Positions 46,079-56,461 of a DNA stretch of 64,000 nucleotides are shown piece by piece. The position numbers were made by a program, and so were the translations under genes. Origin of the DNA: Sphingomonas sp. (lineage in GTDB: Bacteria > Pseudomonadota > Alphaproteobacteria > Sphingomonadales > Sphingomonadaceae); NCBI GenBank assembly GCA_017304655.1, contig JAFKLY010000003.1:186001-250000 (forward strand), given 5' to 3'. The notes below the pieces were generated by a model. It was not told the origin of the DNA. It searched no databases and saw only the letters and a program-made list of their open reading frames with translations. Positions within the stretch are counted from its first letter, which is position 1; the number at the start of each line of letters is the position of its first letter.

Positions 46079-48466
46079 TTAGAACTCGACCGAGAAGGTC
46101 GCCTGGAAAGTGCGCGGCGAAAGCGGACGGAAGCTGCCGTCGCCACTCACGGAGGAGGAGATGTACGAGAGCGTGTCCTTGTCGAACAGATTGTCGACGT
46201 TGAACCGCGCCCGGATGCCCTTCACCGGACCGATGGCGATACCGTCGCCAATGTCCACATAAGCGCTGAACACAGCGAAGCCCGGCACGCTCGACCCCGG
46301 CGTGTTGGTGAAGGTCGACCAGCGCTTGCTGGTATATTTGCCGGAGATGTTCGCCACCAGCCAGCTCGCCGGCTCGAAGGTGATGCCGCCATTGACGATC
46401 CACTTCGCACTGTCCGGCAGATATTTGCCGGCGATCAGGATCGGTGTCGCGGCCGGGATGTTGTCCCGGAACTTGGCGTTGTTGTAGGTGACGTTCAGGT
46501 TGCCATAGGCCAGACCATTGAGGAAGGCCGGCTTGTACGTGCCGGTGAATTCCACGCCATAGGCCCGCACCCGACCGACATTCTGATAGAAGGTCTCGGT
46601 CGATGCCCCGCCGCCGGGAACGAAGGTCGTGATCGACTGAATACGGTTCTGGAAGCGCGTGTAATAGGCCGCGAGCGACGCATAGAACTCGCCCTGATTG
46701 GTGCGGATGCCAGCTTCCCAGTTGTTCGCCCGCTCCGGCGCCGGCTGCGGCACAAGGGCCGAAGTCCCCGGACGCGTCACGGCATAGATATCATCCATGC
46801 CCTTCGGCAGTGCCATGTTCTCCGAATAGGAAGCGAAGACCTGCGTGCGGTGGTCGAACTTGTAGAGCAGGCCGACCGACGGCAGGAACAGGTCCTTGTA
46901 CGCCGCCGTATTGAAGCGCGGACCCCAGCCGGGGACGCCCACGCCGCCGACGACACGGTAATAATCGTCGAAATCGCGATAGCCGCGCTGCTGATAGTCG
47001 AGGATCAGCCCCTTGATGCCGAAGTCGAGCACCAGCTTGTCGTCGGCCAGCTTGAGCGTGTCGCGCAGGAAGAGCTGGGTCGTGTTGCGCTTGGACGTGT
47101 AGTCGCGGCGCAGATAGACCAGCTCATTGAGCAAGGGCGCGCCGTCCGGCCGCCCGTCGGTCGTGTTGTAGCGGGCCTGGGTGCGGTGATATTTGTCGAC
47201 CTCCAGCCAGACGCCGGCCTCGACCGTGTTGATGCCCATGTCCCAGTGCAGCTTGTTGGTCATACCGTAGCGATCGCCACCCACGCCCGAACGACCATAT
47301 TGGACGCCGCGCGGCGCCACGACCGGGAGGCCCGCCTGACGCTGCGGAGTGTAGCGACCGAGCGAGTTGGAATAACCGTCCGGCGAGACGCCGTAGCCGC
47401 CCTTGTCTTCCCAGTAAGCGGTGGATTCCAGCCACACGCCATCGTCGATGCCAAAGTGGAAGGTGCCGCCGTAGAGCTTGTCCTGCCGCACGTTGATCGC
47501 GAGATTGTAGACGCCCGTGTAGTTGGCGTTGGAGTAGTAGACGCCGGCGGTCGTCGGCGCGAAGCCGGGCGTCGTGTTCGGCACGGTCTCGATATAGGCA
47601 TAGTCGCGACCGCAGCGCCCGGCGAGATCGCGCGAGACGCAATTATACTGGCCGCGCGTGATCGTCGGCGAATCATAGTCGAAGAAGTCGTTCGACACGA
47701 ATTTGAAGCGCGCCCAGATGTCCGGCGCCAGGTCGACATGGAGTTGCCCTTCCCAGTGCTCGCGATCCACCGAGCCGGGACCGCGCCACAGGTCGGTGTT
47801 CAGCTTGGTCCGGCTCACATAGGCGCGGAACGGGCCGACCTGCCCGGTGCTGGCGCGAATGAAGGTGCGCTTGAGATTATTGTCGCCGAAGCTCTGCGAC
47901 ACGAACAGGCCCATGTCTTCCTGCGGCGCGATGCTGTTGTACTGGACCACCGGGCCGAGCGAGGAATAGCTCGGCAGGCCAACATCGCCAGCGCCGACGG
48001 AGGCAACGACATTGCCCAGATTTTCATTGTCGACATAGCGGAACACCGGGCTGCCGCCGAAGGCGTCACTGCGGCCGGTGGGGATGCCGTCGACGATGAA
48101 GCCGACCTGATCGAGATTGAAGGCGCGCGTCTGGACGCTGTTGCCGAACTCGTAGAGACCAAGCGCACCGTCAGTCTGCACGTTGAAGCCCGGCAGCGTC
48201 TCCAGCATCTTCAGGCCGGAAATGCCCGACGGCGCGGAGAGCAGCGCTTCACGCGTGATCGCCACCGTATTCGTGACCTTGTCCGCACCGATCGAAATGG
48301 CGGCTTCCGACACGCGCCGCCCGGTGACGACCACGTCTGCGGGCTCATCCGTTCCCTCAGCGTCCGGCGTCGGCGCACCAGCGGTTTGTGCCATGGCGGG
48401 CGTCGCACCCGCCAGCGCGAGTGCCAGCACGCTGCTGGCTAAGTGAAACTTGTTGATCGACAACAT
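46079..48466 (-). CDS. TonB-dependent outer-membrane receptor
   Basis: 795-residue receptor: signal peptide ending AMAQ, a plug domain (about residues 40-170, with VVVTGRR at the start) and a 22-strand barrel ending in an aromatic residue (FSVEF). The start at 48466 has GGGAGG 8 bases upstream. The ligand is unknown; receptors of this type import siderophores, sugars, aromatic compounds or vitamins. It is a lone gene; the 223 bases upstream before aspS hold its promoter but no clear Fur-like site was found. Confidence 0.9.
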   Translation of the reverse strand: MLSINKFHLASSVLALALAGATPAMAQTAGAPTPDAEGTDEPADVVVTGRRVSEAAISIGADKVTNTVAITREALLSAPSGISGLKMLETLPGFNVQTDGALGLYEFGNSVQTRAFNLDQVGFIVDGIPTGRSDAFGGSPVFRYVDNENLGNVVASVGAGDVGLPSYSSLGPVVQYNSIAPQEDMGLFVSQSFGDNNLKRTFIRASTGQVGPFRAYVSRTKLNTDLWRGPGSVDREHWEGQLHVDLAPDIWARFKFVSNDFFDYDSPTITRGQYNCVSRDLAGRCGRDYAYIETVPNTTPGFAPTTAGVYYSNANYTGVYNLAINVRQDKLYGGTFHFGIDDGVWLESTAYWEDKGGYGVSPDGYSNSLGRYTPQRQAGLPVVAPRGVQYGRSGVGGDRYGMTNKLHWDMGINTVEAGVWLEVDKYHRTQARYNTTDGRPDGAPLLNELVYLRRDYTSKRNTTQLFLRDTLKLADDKLVLDFGIKGLILDYQQRGYRDFDDYYRVVGGVGVPGWGPRFNTAAYKDLFLPSVGLLYKFDHRTQVFASYSENMALPKGMDDIYAVTRPGTSALVPQPAPERANNWEAGIRTNQGEFYASLAAYYTRFQNRIQSITTFVPGGGASTETFYQNVGRVRAYGVEFTGTYKPAFLNGLAYGNLNVTYNNAKFRDNIPAATPILIAGKYLPDSAKWIVNGGITFEPASWLVANISGKYTSKRWSTFTNTPGSSVPGFAVFSAYVDIGDGIAIGPVKGIRARFNVDNLFDKDTLSYISSSVSGDGSFRPLSPRTFQATFSVEF

Positions 48467-48689
48467 CTGAAAACCTCCCTGAGACCGCCTGGCGGTTCCT
48501 ATGGTTGGCTCTAAGGCATCCGACGCGCCGAAAACCGGCGTCATCTCGCTCTCCTGCGGGAACAGGTGAGCGTCAGGCCGGGCACGAGCAACTGAAAATG
48601 ACAGCTATGCGACAAATGTCGTACATGATGATGACACCGGCCCAATCGGGCCGGCACCCTCATTCGCTGGCGCTGACGCTGACGCGAAC

Positions 48690-50471
48690 TCAGCCTTTTT
48701 GTGGCTCGACAACGCGAATATGCAATTCGCGCAATTGCTTGAGGCTCGCCGACGAAGGCGCGCCCATCAGCAAATCCTCCGCGCGCTGGTTCATCGGGAA
48801 CAGCGTGATCTCACGCAGGTTCTGCGCGCCACACAGCAGCATGACGATGCGATCCACGCCGAAGGCCGCGCCACCGTGCGGCGGGGCGCCATATTGGAAG
48901 GCGCGATAGAGGCCGCCGAAGCGCTCCTCCACATCCGCCTTGGACAGGCCAACTTTCTCGAAGGCCGCGACCATCGTCTCGGGCAGGTGGTTACGGATCG
49001 AGCCGGAGGCGATCTCATAGCCATTGCATACCGCGTCATACTGGTACGCCTTGATCGCCAGCGGATCGCTTCCCTGCAGTGCCTCGAGCCCGCCCTGCGG
49101 CATGGAAAACGGATTGTGGCTGAAGTCGAGCTTCTTCTCGTCCTCGTCCCACTCGTAAAAGGGGAAATCGACGATCCAGCACAGCTCGAAACGGTCCTTG
49201 TCGATAAGGTCGAGCTGCTCGGCCGCGCGGGTGCGGGCGAGGCCGGCGAGCTTGGCCGCCTGATCGACCTTACCGGCCGCGAAGAACACGCCATCATTGG
49301 CGCCCAGACCCAGCGCCGCGATCAGCTTCGCCGTCGCCTCTGGCCCATGATTCTTGGCGATCGGACCGCCCGGCTCACCATCCTTGATGTTGATGTAGCC
49401 AAGGCCGGAGAAGCCCTCGCTGCGCGCCCAGTTGTTCATCTCGTCGAAGAACTTGCGGCTGCCTGCGCCCGCGCCCGGCGCCGGAATGGCGCGGATGACG
49501 CCGCCGCTCTCGACGATGCTGGCGAAGATGCCGAAGCCCGAACCGACGAAATGCTCGGTTACGTCGGTGATGAGGATCGGATTACGCAGGTCCGGCTTGT
49601 CCGAACCATATTTCAGCATTGCCTCGTCATAAGGGATGCGCGGCCACTCGCCGGCGGGCGTCACATGCTTGCCCTCGGCGAACGTCTCCATCACGCCGGA
49701 CATCACCGGCTCCAGCGTGTTCCAGATGTCCTCCTGCGTGACGAAGCTCATCTCCAGGTCGAGCTGGTAGAACTCGCCCGGCAGGCGGTCGGCGCGCGGG
49801 TCCTCGTCTCGGAAACAGGGCGCGATCTGGAAATAGCGATCGAAGCCCGCGACCATCAGCAGTTGCTTGTACTGCTGCGGCGCCTGCGGCAGCGCGTAAA
49901 ACTTGCCGGCGTGGATGCGGCTGGGCACCAGGAAGTCGCGCGCGCCCTCCGGCGAGGAGGCGGTGAGGATCGGCGTCGAATATTCGGTGAAACCGGCCGC
50001 TTCCATGCGGCGGCGCATGTCGGAGATGACCCTGGTGCGCTTGACGATATTGGCGTGCAGCGTCTCACGGCGCAGATCGAGGAAGCGATAGCGCAGGCGC
50101 ACGTCCTCGGGATATTCCTGCTCGCCCGCCACCGGCAGCGGCAGTTCCTGCGCGGCGGAAAGGACCACCGCGTCAGCGGCGCGGATTTCCATCTCGCCGG
50201 TCGGCAGGTTCGGGTTCACGGCTTCCTTCGCTCGCACTTCCACTGTGCCGGTGATCGTCACGACACTCTCTGGCTTCAGGCTCTCGATCACTGAAAAGAC
50301 CGGGCCATCCACTTCCGTCACGATCTGCACCATGCCGTAATGGTCGCGCAGATCGATGAAGACGAGGTCGCCATGATCGCGCTTGCGATGGACCCATCCG
50401 GAGACCCGGACCGTCTCCCCGGCATGGCTGGCGCGAAGCTCACCACAAAGATGCGTGCGATAGGCGTGCAT
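48690..50471 (-). CDS. aspS: aspartate--tRNA ligase
   Basis: 593-residue bacterial-type synthetase with N-terminal OB fold ([23 protein letters not shown]), class II catalytic core (motif 2 [10 protein letters not shown], and motif 3 near the end in [14 protein letters not shown]) and the inserted GAD domain of bacterial enzymes. Whether it also charges tRNA-Asn cannot be judged from this alone. It diverges from rnd with a 146-base spacer. Confidence 0.97.
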   Translation of the reverse strand: MHAYRTHLCGELRASHAGETVRVSGWVHRKRDHGDLVFIDLRDHYGMVQIVTEVDGPVFSVIESLKPESVVTITGTVEVRAKEAVNPNLPTGEMEIRAADAVVLSAAQELPLPVAGEQEYPEDVRLRYRFLDLRRETLHANIVKRTRVISDMRRRMEAAGFTEYSTPILTASSPEGARDFLVPSRIHAGKFYALPQAPQQYKQLLMVAGFDRYFQIAPCFRDEDPRADRLPGEFYQLDLEMSFVTQEDIWNTLEPVMSGVMETFAEGKHVTPAGEWPRIPYDEAMLKYGSDKPDLRNPILITDVTEHFVGSGFGIFASIVESGGVIRAIPAPGAGAGSRKFFDEMNNWARSEGFSGLGYINIKDGEPGGPIAKNHGPEATAKLIAALGLGANDGVFFAAGKVDQAAKLAGLARTRAAEQLDLIDKDRFELCWIVDFPFYEWDEDEKKLDFSHNPFSMPQGGLEALQGSDPLAIKAYQYDAVCNGYEIASGSIRNHLPETMVAAFEKVGLSKADVEERFGGLYRAFQYGAPPHGGAAFGVDRIVMLLCGAQNLREITLFPMNQRAEDLLMGAPSSASLKQLRELHIRVVEPQKG

Positions 50472-50617
50472 TGAACTGGCCTTTTATTTCATGCCCCGCA
50501 TTGCAGGGCCGCTGGATGAATGACAAAGACTGACAAGAGCGTTAAGAGACGCGCTTTCCGCCGGCCTCCCCCCCAACTCCCGATCGAGCATCGGCCCTTA
50601 ATCAGATCACTTGCCAT

Positions 50618-51787
50618 ATGCAAATTCATCCACTGATTACCGAGAATGCCGCCTTGTTCGCGCTGTGCGAACGCATGGCCAAGGCCGATTTCGTGGCGGT
50701 CGATACCGAGTTCATGCGTGAGAACAGTTACTGGCCGGACCTCTGCCTCGTGCAGATTTCGGACGGAAAGGAAGCTGCCGCGATCGACCCCAAGGCGCCG
50801 GGACTCGACCTGAAGCCGCTCCTCGACCTGATGGTCGACAATGAGGATGTTCTGAAGGTCTTCCATGCCGGCGGGCAGGATATCGAGATCGTCTTCAACC
50901 TCACTGGCAAGACGCCCCACCCCCTGTTCGACACGCAGATCGCCAGCATGGCGCTCAGTCAGGGCGAACAGATCGGCTATTCCAATCTCGTCGACAGCTG
51001 GCTGGGCATTCATCTCGACAAGGGTGCGCGCTTCACGGACTGGGGGCGCCGGCCGCTCGACAAGCGCCAGATCGACTATGCGATCGGCGATGTGACTCAT
51101 CTGGCCGACATCTTCCCCCGAATGCTGGACGAATTGCGCGACACCGGGCGCGGCGTCTGGCTCGATCAGGAAATGGAGCGGCTTGCCGATCCGTCCAACT
51201 ATTCCGTCGATCCCGGCGAAGCGTGGAAGCGGGTGCGCATTTCCAGCCGCAAGGCGGACGTGCTCGGTCGGCTCAAGGCTATTGCCGGCTGGCGCGAGAC
51301 CGAGGCACGCGACAAGAACCTGCCGCGCGGCCGCATCGCCAAGGATGAGACGCTGGCCGATCTCGCCTCCCATCCGCCGCGCAGCCAGGATGATCTGGGC
51401 AAGGTGCGTGGCCTCTCGGCAAGTTGGAAGACCAACGACATCGGCGCGCGTCTGATGAACGCGATTTTGAACGCTGGCCCGCTGCCCCGTGACGAGATGC
51501 CCGAGCGCGATCCCAATCGCCCCGGCCTCGGCAAGGAAGGCGCACTGGTTGCCGACCTGCTCAAGCTGCTGCTCAAGATCCGCTCGCGCGAGATCAATGT
51601 CGCGGCCCGACTACTTGCCCGATCGGACGACCTTGAACTGCTCGCGGCCGGCGCGCGTGACGGGCTGCCGATTCTGCAGGGCTGGCGCTTCGAGCAATTC
51701 GGCCGCGACGCGCTCGATCTCGTCGAAGGGCGCATGGCCTTCGCCGTGCGTGACGGCAAGCTGCTGATGACGCGCACGGAAGACTGA
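50618..51787 (+). CDS. rnd: ribonuclease D
   Basis: 389-residue 3'-5' exonuclease for tRNA and small RNA maturation. The DEDDy nuclease domain starts with D29 and E31 in AVDTEFMRENSYWPDL, and an HRDC domain follows about residues 205-285. No strong ribosome site is visible before the ATG. The order aspS, rnd, ppx, ppk, hda resembles other alphaproteobacteria, though here rnd is transcribed opposite to its neighbours. Confidence 0.95.
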   Translation: MQIHPLITENAALFALCERMAKADFVAVDTEFMRENSYWPDLCLVQISDGKEAAAIDPKAPGLDLKPLLDLMVDNEDVLKVFHAGGQDIEIVFNLTGKTPHPLFDTQIASMALSQGEQIGYSNLVDSWLGIHLDKGARFTDWGRRPLDKRQIDYAIGDVTHLADIFPRMLDELRDTGRGVWLDQEMERLADPSNYSVDPGEAWKRVRISSRKADVLGRLKAIAGWRETEARDKNLPRGRIAKDETLADLASHPPRSQDDLGKVRGLSASWKTNDIGARLMNAILNAGPLPRDEMPERDPNRPGLGKEGALVADLLKLLLKIRSREINVAARLLARSDDLELLAAGARDGLPILQGWRFEQFGRDALDLVEGRMAFAVRDGKLLMTRTED

Positions 51788-51840
51788 CAGGCCCGGACCA
51801 TGCTATGATGCCCGACACGGACCGCGAAAGGGATCAAATC

Positions 51841-52140
51841 ATGAAACCAGCCGCCGTGCTTCTGTTCGCTTGCCTCATCGTGCCCGGCTGCACCGCGACG
51901 GGCGCCCCTCCACCGGCCAGCAAGCCGACCGCGACCGGCGCCTGCAAGAGCGAGGGTCTAGAAACTTACGTCGGCAAGAAAGCGAACCAGCAGAGCGGCG
52001 CCGAACTGGTGGCAAAAAGCGGCGCTCGTGCGCTGCGCTGGGCGCCGCCTCGCTCGGCAATGACCATGGACTATCGTGAGGATCGACTGACCGTTGCCTA
52101 TGACGATGACATGACGATCACTAGCGCCCGCTGCGGCTGA
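51841..52140 (+). CDS. inhibitor I78 family lipoprotein
   Basis: 99 residues. The N-terminus has a lipoprotein signal with the lipid-modified Cys at position 17 (VPGC). The rest resembles the peptidase inhibitor I78 family: YVGKKANQQSGAELVAKSGARALRW, then MTMDYREDRLTVAYDDD and a final RCG. Family members inhibit serine proteases in some fungi; a role against exogenous or envelope proteases is inference. It follows rnd by 53 bases and may share its transcript. Confidence 0.82.
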   Translation: MKPAAVLLFACLIVPGCTATGAPPPASKPTATGACKSEGLETYVGKKANQQSGAELVAKSGARALRWAPPRSAMTMDYREDRLTVAYDDDMTITSARCG

Positions 52141-52153
52141 GCGCGACGGGCCG

Positions 52154-53662
52154 TCAGCTTTCGATCTGATAGGGAACGCCCATCGCCTGCCCGAGCTGGC
52201 GCAGGCGGCGTTCGATCGCTTCGCCCGCCAGACTGGCATAATCCGTCGCCAGCCGCAGAATCAGCGTACCCTCCTGCAGCAGAACCGCCGAGCCTTCGAG
52301 CGGACCTTCCGCGCCGCCCGACAGTCGCTGGCACAAGCGGATCGCCAGGCCCCATTGCGTCGCTCGGCGCAGCATCTCAATGGGCGCGAGCGGCTGAAGC
52401 GCTGGCGCGATTCCCGTCCCACCACCAAAATTGGCATAAAGTGCCTGCGCCAATGCGGCCCGCTCGGCAGCAGAAATACCGACCCAGTTGCCATGCAGCG
52501 CGAATTCCAGGCCGCGCTCGGCGCGGAACTCGGGATTGGCGCGCCAGCCGACATCGGCCAGCAGGCAGGCGGCAAGCCGGATCCGCGACCATTGCGGCGA
52601 ATCGTCCGCGAAGAGCGGCGCGATCCAGCCGCTGATCTGGTCGCCGTGACCAATGAAGCGCCCCTGCGCCTCACCCTCAACGCGCGCGGCGACGAGCAGC
52701 GGGTCTTCTGCCGCGATCTCATCGGGCAGCTCCTCGAACAGCAGCCCTTCGCGCAGCCCGAATGCGGAAACGGTAAGGTGGGAGGAGCGCAGACGCTCAA
52801 CGATGGCGCACAGCAGATGCGCCGCATCCGGCAGGCCGGGCAAACGAGCGCCACTGACGAAGGGCAGCGCCTTGAGATGCGTCTTCTGCGCGCGCTCGAT
52901 CCATTGCAGGAGCGCTGCCGGACGGTCCGGCGTCATTTCATAATGGTGGAGGATCGGCAGGGAATAATCGGTGAGCTGCATGTCGAGCCGGGCCAGTGCG
53001 CGCCAGCTTCCGCCAATCAGATAGAATGGCAGGCCCAAGGTGGACTCGACGCCTTGCTCGGCCAGCAGTGCATCGAGCCGCTGGGCCAGCGCTTTCTTGC
53101 CCTTGCGGCGTATCTCGCCGATGCGGAACACGCCGAGCGGGAGTGACACAGCGCCGCTGATCCGCCCGCCGGTCACGCGCACCAGCTCCAGGCTGCCGCC
53201 GCCCAGATCGCCCATGATGCCGTCCGCATCCGGCATACCCGAGAGCAGGCCGTGTGCCGACGCACGCCCTTCCTCCTCACCGCTGAGCACGCGCACATCA
53301 AGGCCGATATCGAGAGCCTGCGCGATGAACTCCGCCCCATTGCTGGCGTCGCGCACGGCGGCGGTGGCGACACACGTGAGCTGATCGACCGCCATTTCGG
53401 TGCAGAGCCGCGCAAAACGCGCCAGCGCTGCGATACCCCGCGCCATCGCCTGATCGCTGATCCGGCCGGTCCGCCCCATGTCGGCGCCCAGGCCCGCCAT
53501 CACCTTCTCGTTGAACAGGGTGAAGGGAATGCGCCGCGGACCATCGTAGACGACGAGACGAATGCTGTTGGAGCCGATGTCGATGATCGCCGTGCGGCGG
53601 AATTGCGGGCCGCGCAGCATCGGTTGCATCGGGCGGCGGGCCAGGCGGTCAAGCAGTGTCAT
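52154..53662 (-). CDS. ppx: exopolyphosphatase (Ppx/GppA family)
   Basis: 502-residue ASKHA-fold phosphatase that degrades polyphosphate or pppGpp. Nucleotide-binding segments AIIDIGSNSIRLVVYD near the start and GDLGGGSLELV in the middle are typical; a C-terminal HD-like helical region follows. The start at 53662 lies 16 bases after the ppk stop and fits the family; the upstream frame extension overlaps ppk. Forms an operon with ppk1 and hda. Confidence 0.93.
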   Translation of the reverse strand: MTLLDRLARRPMQPMLRGPQFRRTAIIDIGSNSIRLVVYDGPRRIPFTLFNEKVMAGLGADMGRTGRISDQAMARGIAALARFARLCTEMAVDQLTCVATAAVRDASNGAEFIAQALDIGLDVRVLSGEEEGRASAHGLLSGMPDADGIMGDLGGGSLELVRVTGGRISGAVSLPLGVFRIGEIRRKGKKALAQRLDALLAEQGVESTLGLPFYLIGGSWRALARLDMQLTDYSLPILHHYEMTPDRPAALLQWIERAQKTHLKALPFVSGARLPGLPDAAHLLCAIVERLRSSHLTVSAFGLREGLLFEELPDEIAAEDPLLVAARVEGEAQGRFIGHGDQISGWIAPLFADDSPQWSRIRLAACLLADVGWRANPEFRAERGLEFALHGNWVGISAAERAALAQALYANFGGGTGIAPALQPLAPIEMLRRATQWGLAIRLCQRLSGGAEGPLEGSAVLLQEGTLILRLATDYASLAGEAIERRLRQLGQAMGVPYQIES

Positions 53663-53678
53663 GAGCAGCCCGCCTCTA

Positions 53679-55820
53679 TCAGTCGCGCGCGCGCAACGAA
53701 AGCTTCGGTACCGCCTCCGCCTTGCGACGCGCAGCGCCACGACCGGAAAGGGACGGATTGGTCATGAAATAATGATGCAGGTTGAACGTCTTGCCATCGG
53801 GCTTGAGGCGGACATAGCTGCCATCGCTCTGCAATTCCCAGCTCTGCTCATTGTCCAGCAGATTGGCGACCAGCACCTGATCGAGCACCTGATCGTGCAC
53901 TGTCGGCGTCTGGATAGGCAGCATATATTCCACCCGTCGGTCGAAATTGCGCGGCATCCAGTCAGCCGAGCTGATGAACACTTTCGCCTTGCTGTTGGGT
54001 AGCGCCTCGCCATTGCCGAAGGCCCAGATGCGGCTGTGTTCCAGGAAACGCCCGACGATCGACTTGACCGAGATATTGTCCGACATGCCCGGCACGCCCG
54101 GCCGCAGGCAACAAATGCCGCGCACGATCAGCTCGATCTTCACGCCCGCATTGCTGGCGGCATAGAGCTTTTCGATGATCGCCGGATCGACCAGACTGTT
54201 CATCTTCGCCCACAGGCTCGCCGGCCGCCCGTCACGCGCGTGAGCAATTTCGGCATCGATCAGCGCGACCAGCCGATCGCGCAGATGGAGCGGCGAGAGC
54301 GTAAGCAGTTCCATCGACTGCGGCTCGACATAGCCGGTGATGTAGTTGAACACCGCCGCCGCATCGCGCCCGGCGCGCGGATCGGCCGTGAAGAAGGACA
54401 GGTCCGTGTAGATACGCGCTGTGATCGGGTGATAGTTGCCCGTGCCGAAATGGCAGTAGGTGCGGAAGGCGTCGCCCTCCCGCCGCACGACCATCGATAT
54501 CTTGGCGTGCGTCTTCCACTCGATGAAGCCGTAGACCACCTGCACGCCGGCCCGCTCAAGCTGGCTTGCCCAGAGCAGGTTCTGCTCCTCGTCAAACCGG
54601 GCCTTGAGCTCGACCACCGCCGTCACCGACTTGCCGGCCTCCGCGGCGTCGATCAGCGCGCGAATGATCGCGGACTGCTTGCCGGCGCGATAGAGTGTCT
54701 GCTTGATCGCCACCACGTCCGGGTCCGCCGCCGCCTGCTTGAGGAAGGCGATGACGACATCGAAGCTCTCATAGGGGTGGTGGACGACGATGTCCTTGGC
54801 CTTGATCGCCGCGAAGCAATCCCCGCCATACTCCCGGATACGCTCGGGAAAGCGCGGCACATAGGCTGTGAACTTGAGGTCGGGCCGGTCCTCCTCGACC
54901 AGCTCGGCCAGATCTGTGATGCCCATGAAGCCGTCGATATCGACGACCATCGCCTCATCGCCCTGCATCATGGTCTGGAGCATGTCCTCGACCGGCTCAG
55001 CCACGCGGCTTTCCATCTCCAGCCGGATGATGCGGCCCCGTCGGCGCTGCTTGATGGCGCTGCGATAATAGCGGACGAGGTCCTCGGCCTCTTCCTCGAT
55101 TTCGATGTCGCTGTCGCGCAGGATACGGAACAGGCCGCTCTCCCGAACGGTAAAGCCGGGGAACAGCAGATCGGTGAAGCGCCGCACCAGCGATTCGATC
55201 GCGATGTAGCGCGCCGACTTACCCGGCAGCCGGATGAAGCGCGGCAGCGTCGCGGGCAGAATGACCAGTTCCTGTACCACCTGCTTGTCCGAATCGCGCA
55301 GCAGATCGAAGAACAGGCTCAGCCCCTTGTTGGGGATGAACGGAAAGGGATGGGCCGGATCGAGCGCTTGAGGCGTAATGATCGGGAAGATCTGCTCCAG
55401 AAAATGTTCGCGCATCCAGGCGTCGGCCCGCGCATCAACCGCTTCTGTGCTCCCGATCACGGTGATGCCGGCCCCGCGCAGCAGATCGCGCAGGGCGTGC
55501 CAGCCGGCCTGCTGCTCGCTCATGAGCGCATCGGCGCGCGCACCAATGGCGTCCAGCTGCTGGGCCGGGGTCAGGCCATCGACAGACCGCAGCTCCACGC
55601 CCTGAAGCTGCTGGCCCTTGAGGCCCGCGACGCGGACCATGAAGAACTCGTCGAGATTGTTCCCCGAGATGGAGAGGAAGCGCAGGCGCTCCAGCAGCGG
55701 GTGCGCCGGGTTGCTCGCTTCTTCCAACACGCGCTGGTTGAAATTGAGCCAGGAGAGTTCGCGATTGAAGTAACGCCCGCCGGTCCCGGCGATCGACTGG
55801 ATCGGATCGGCTTCAGCCAC
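53679..55820 (-). CDS. ppk1: polyphosphate kinase 1
   Basis: 713-residue enzyme that makes polyphosphate from ATP. The phospho-His is H464 in [10 protein letters not shown]; the PLD-like second motif is in [11 protein letters not shown] near the C-terminus. GTG is the start, 2 bases after the hda stop. Domain order (N, H, C1, C2) and length are normal. Co-transcribed with ppx downstream and hda upstream. Confidence 0.97.
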   Translation of the reverse strand: MAEADPIQSIAGTGGRYFNRELSWLNFNQRVLEEASNPAHPLLERLRFLSISGNNLDEFFMVRVAGLKGQQLQGVELRSVDGLTPAQQLDAIGARADALMSEQQAGWHALRDLLRGAGITVIGSTEAVDARADAWMREHFLEQIFPIITPQALDPAHPFPFIPNKGLSLFFDLLRDSDKQVVQELVILPATLPRFIRLPGKSARYIAIESLVRRFTDLLFPGFTVRESGLFRILRDSDIEIEEEAEDLVRYYRSAIKQRRRGRIIRLEMESRVAEPVEDMLQTMMQGDEAMVVDIDGFMGITDLAELVEEDRPDLKFTAYVPRFPERIREYGGDCFAAIKAKDIVVHHPYESFDVVIAFLKQAAADPDVVAIKQTLYRAGKQSAIIRALIDAAEAGKSVTAVVELKARFDEEQNLLWASQLERAGVQVVYGFIEWKTHAKISMVVRREGDAFRTYCHFGTGNYHPITARIYTDLSFFTADPRAGRDAAAVFNYITGYVEPQSMELLTLSPLHLRDRLVALIDAEIAHARDGRPASLWAKMNSLVDPAIIEKLYAASNAGVKIELIVRGICCLRPGVPGMSDNISVKSIVGRFLEHSRIWAFGNGEALPNSKAKVFISSADWMPRNFDRRVEYMLPIQTPTVHDQVLDQVLVANLLDNEQSWELQSDGSYVRLKPDGKTFNLHHYFMTNPSLSGRGAARRKAEAVPKLSLRARD

Positions 55821-55822
55821 GG

Positions 55823-56461
55823 CTAGTCCATTCCCTCGCGCAAATCATGGTCATTCGCGCCGTCTAGCCCCGTTTCGTTACAGAGCGCTTGCCGTGCGGA
55901 GCCGACCGAAATTTTCTGTCCCGAAGCAAGCGACAAGGCATTGAGGCGGCTGATGACGGCCTCGATATCCTCATAGCAGCGCGGCGTGCGGCGGGCGACA
56001 AATTCCGGCACATCGGGTGCGAAAGCGGAGCCGGCAAATTCCAGCCCCTGTGCAATGAGCGCGGCAGAAACCGCCTCATCCGGCGCCTCGATCCGCGCGA
56101 CCGTCGCCGTGGCGAGGCGCGTGCGCAGATCGGGCAGCGCGATATCCCAGACGGGCACCGCCTCGCGCGCGATCAGCAGCAGCGGCGCACCGGAGTCGCG
56201 CGCGTCATTCCACAAATTGAACAGCTGCTCTTCCGCCGCCTGATCCGCATCGTCGACCACCGTGCCGCCAATCTCGGCCGTGAACAGGTCTCCAATCAGC
56301 GAGCGCCCCGAGCGGGCCGGCCCCACGAGCAAGGTGCAGGGCGATGGCCAGCGCGGCCAGCTGCGCAAAAGGGCGATGGCGGCGGCATTGGCGCCGTGGA
56401 TCAGCAGGCTGTTCCGTCCCCCCCGCTGCGACCAGCCCATGGGCAGCGGCAACTGGCTCAT
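55823..56461 (-). CDS. hda: DnaA regulatory inactivator HdaA
   Basis: 212-residue AAA+ protein of the Hda type, which with the sliding clamp promotes ATP hydrolysis by DnaA and so prevents re-initiation. The clamp-binding motif QLPLPM is at residues 3-8. The P-loop is GPARSGRS, with Arg in place of Lys, as in E. coli Hda. [12 protein letters not shown] and the Arg-containing sensor region follow. It overlaps the upstream gene (ATGA) and is 2 bases from ppk1. Confidence 0.88.
   Translation of the reverse strand: MSQLPLPMGWSQRGGRNSLLIHGANAAAIALLRSWPRWPSPCTLLVGPARSGRSLIGDLFTAEIGGTVVDDADQAAEEQLFNLWNDARDSGAPLLLIAREAVPVWDIALPDLRTRLATATVARIEAPDEAVSAALIAQGLEFAGSAFAPDVPEFVARRTPRCYEDIEAVISRLNALSLASGQKISVGSARQALCNETGLDGANDHDLREGMD

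Noticed and set aside
55823..56461. Defective P-loop in Hda (Arg in place of Lys)
   Set aside because: E. coli Hda also has Arg at this position, so this is normal for the family and not a sign of decay.
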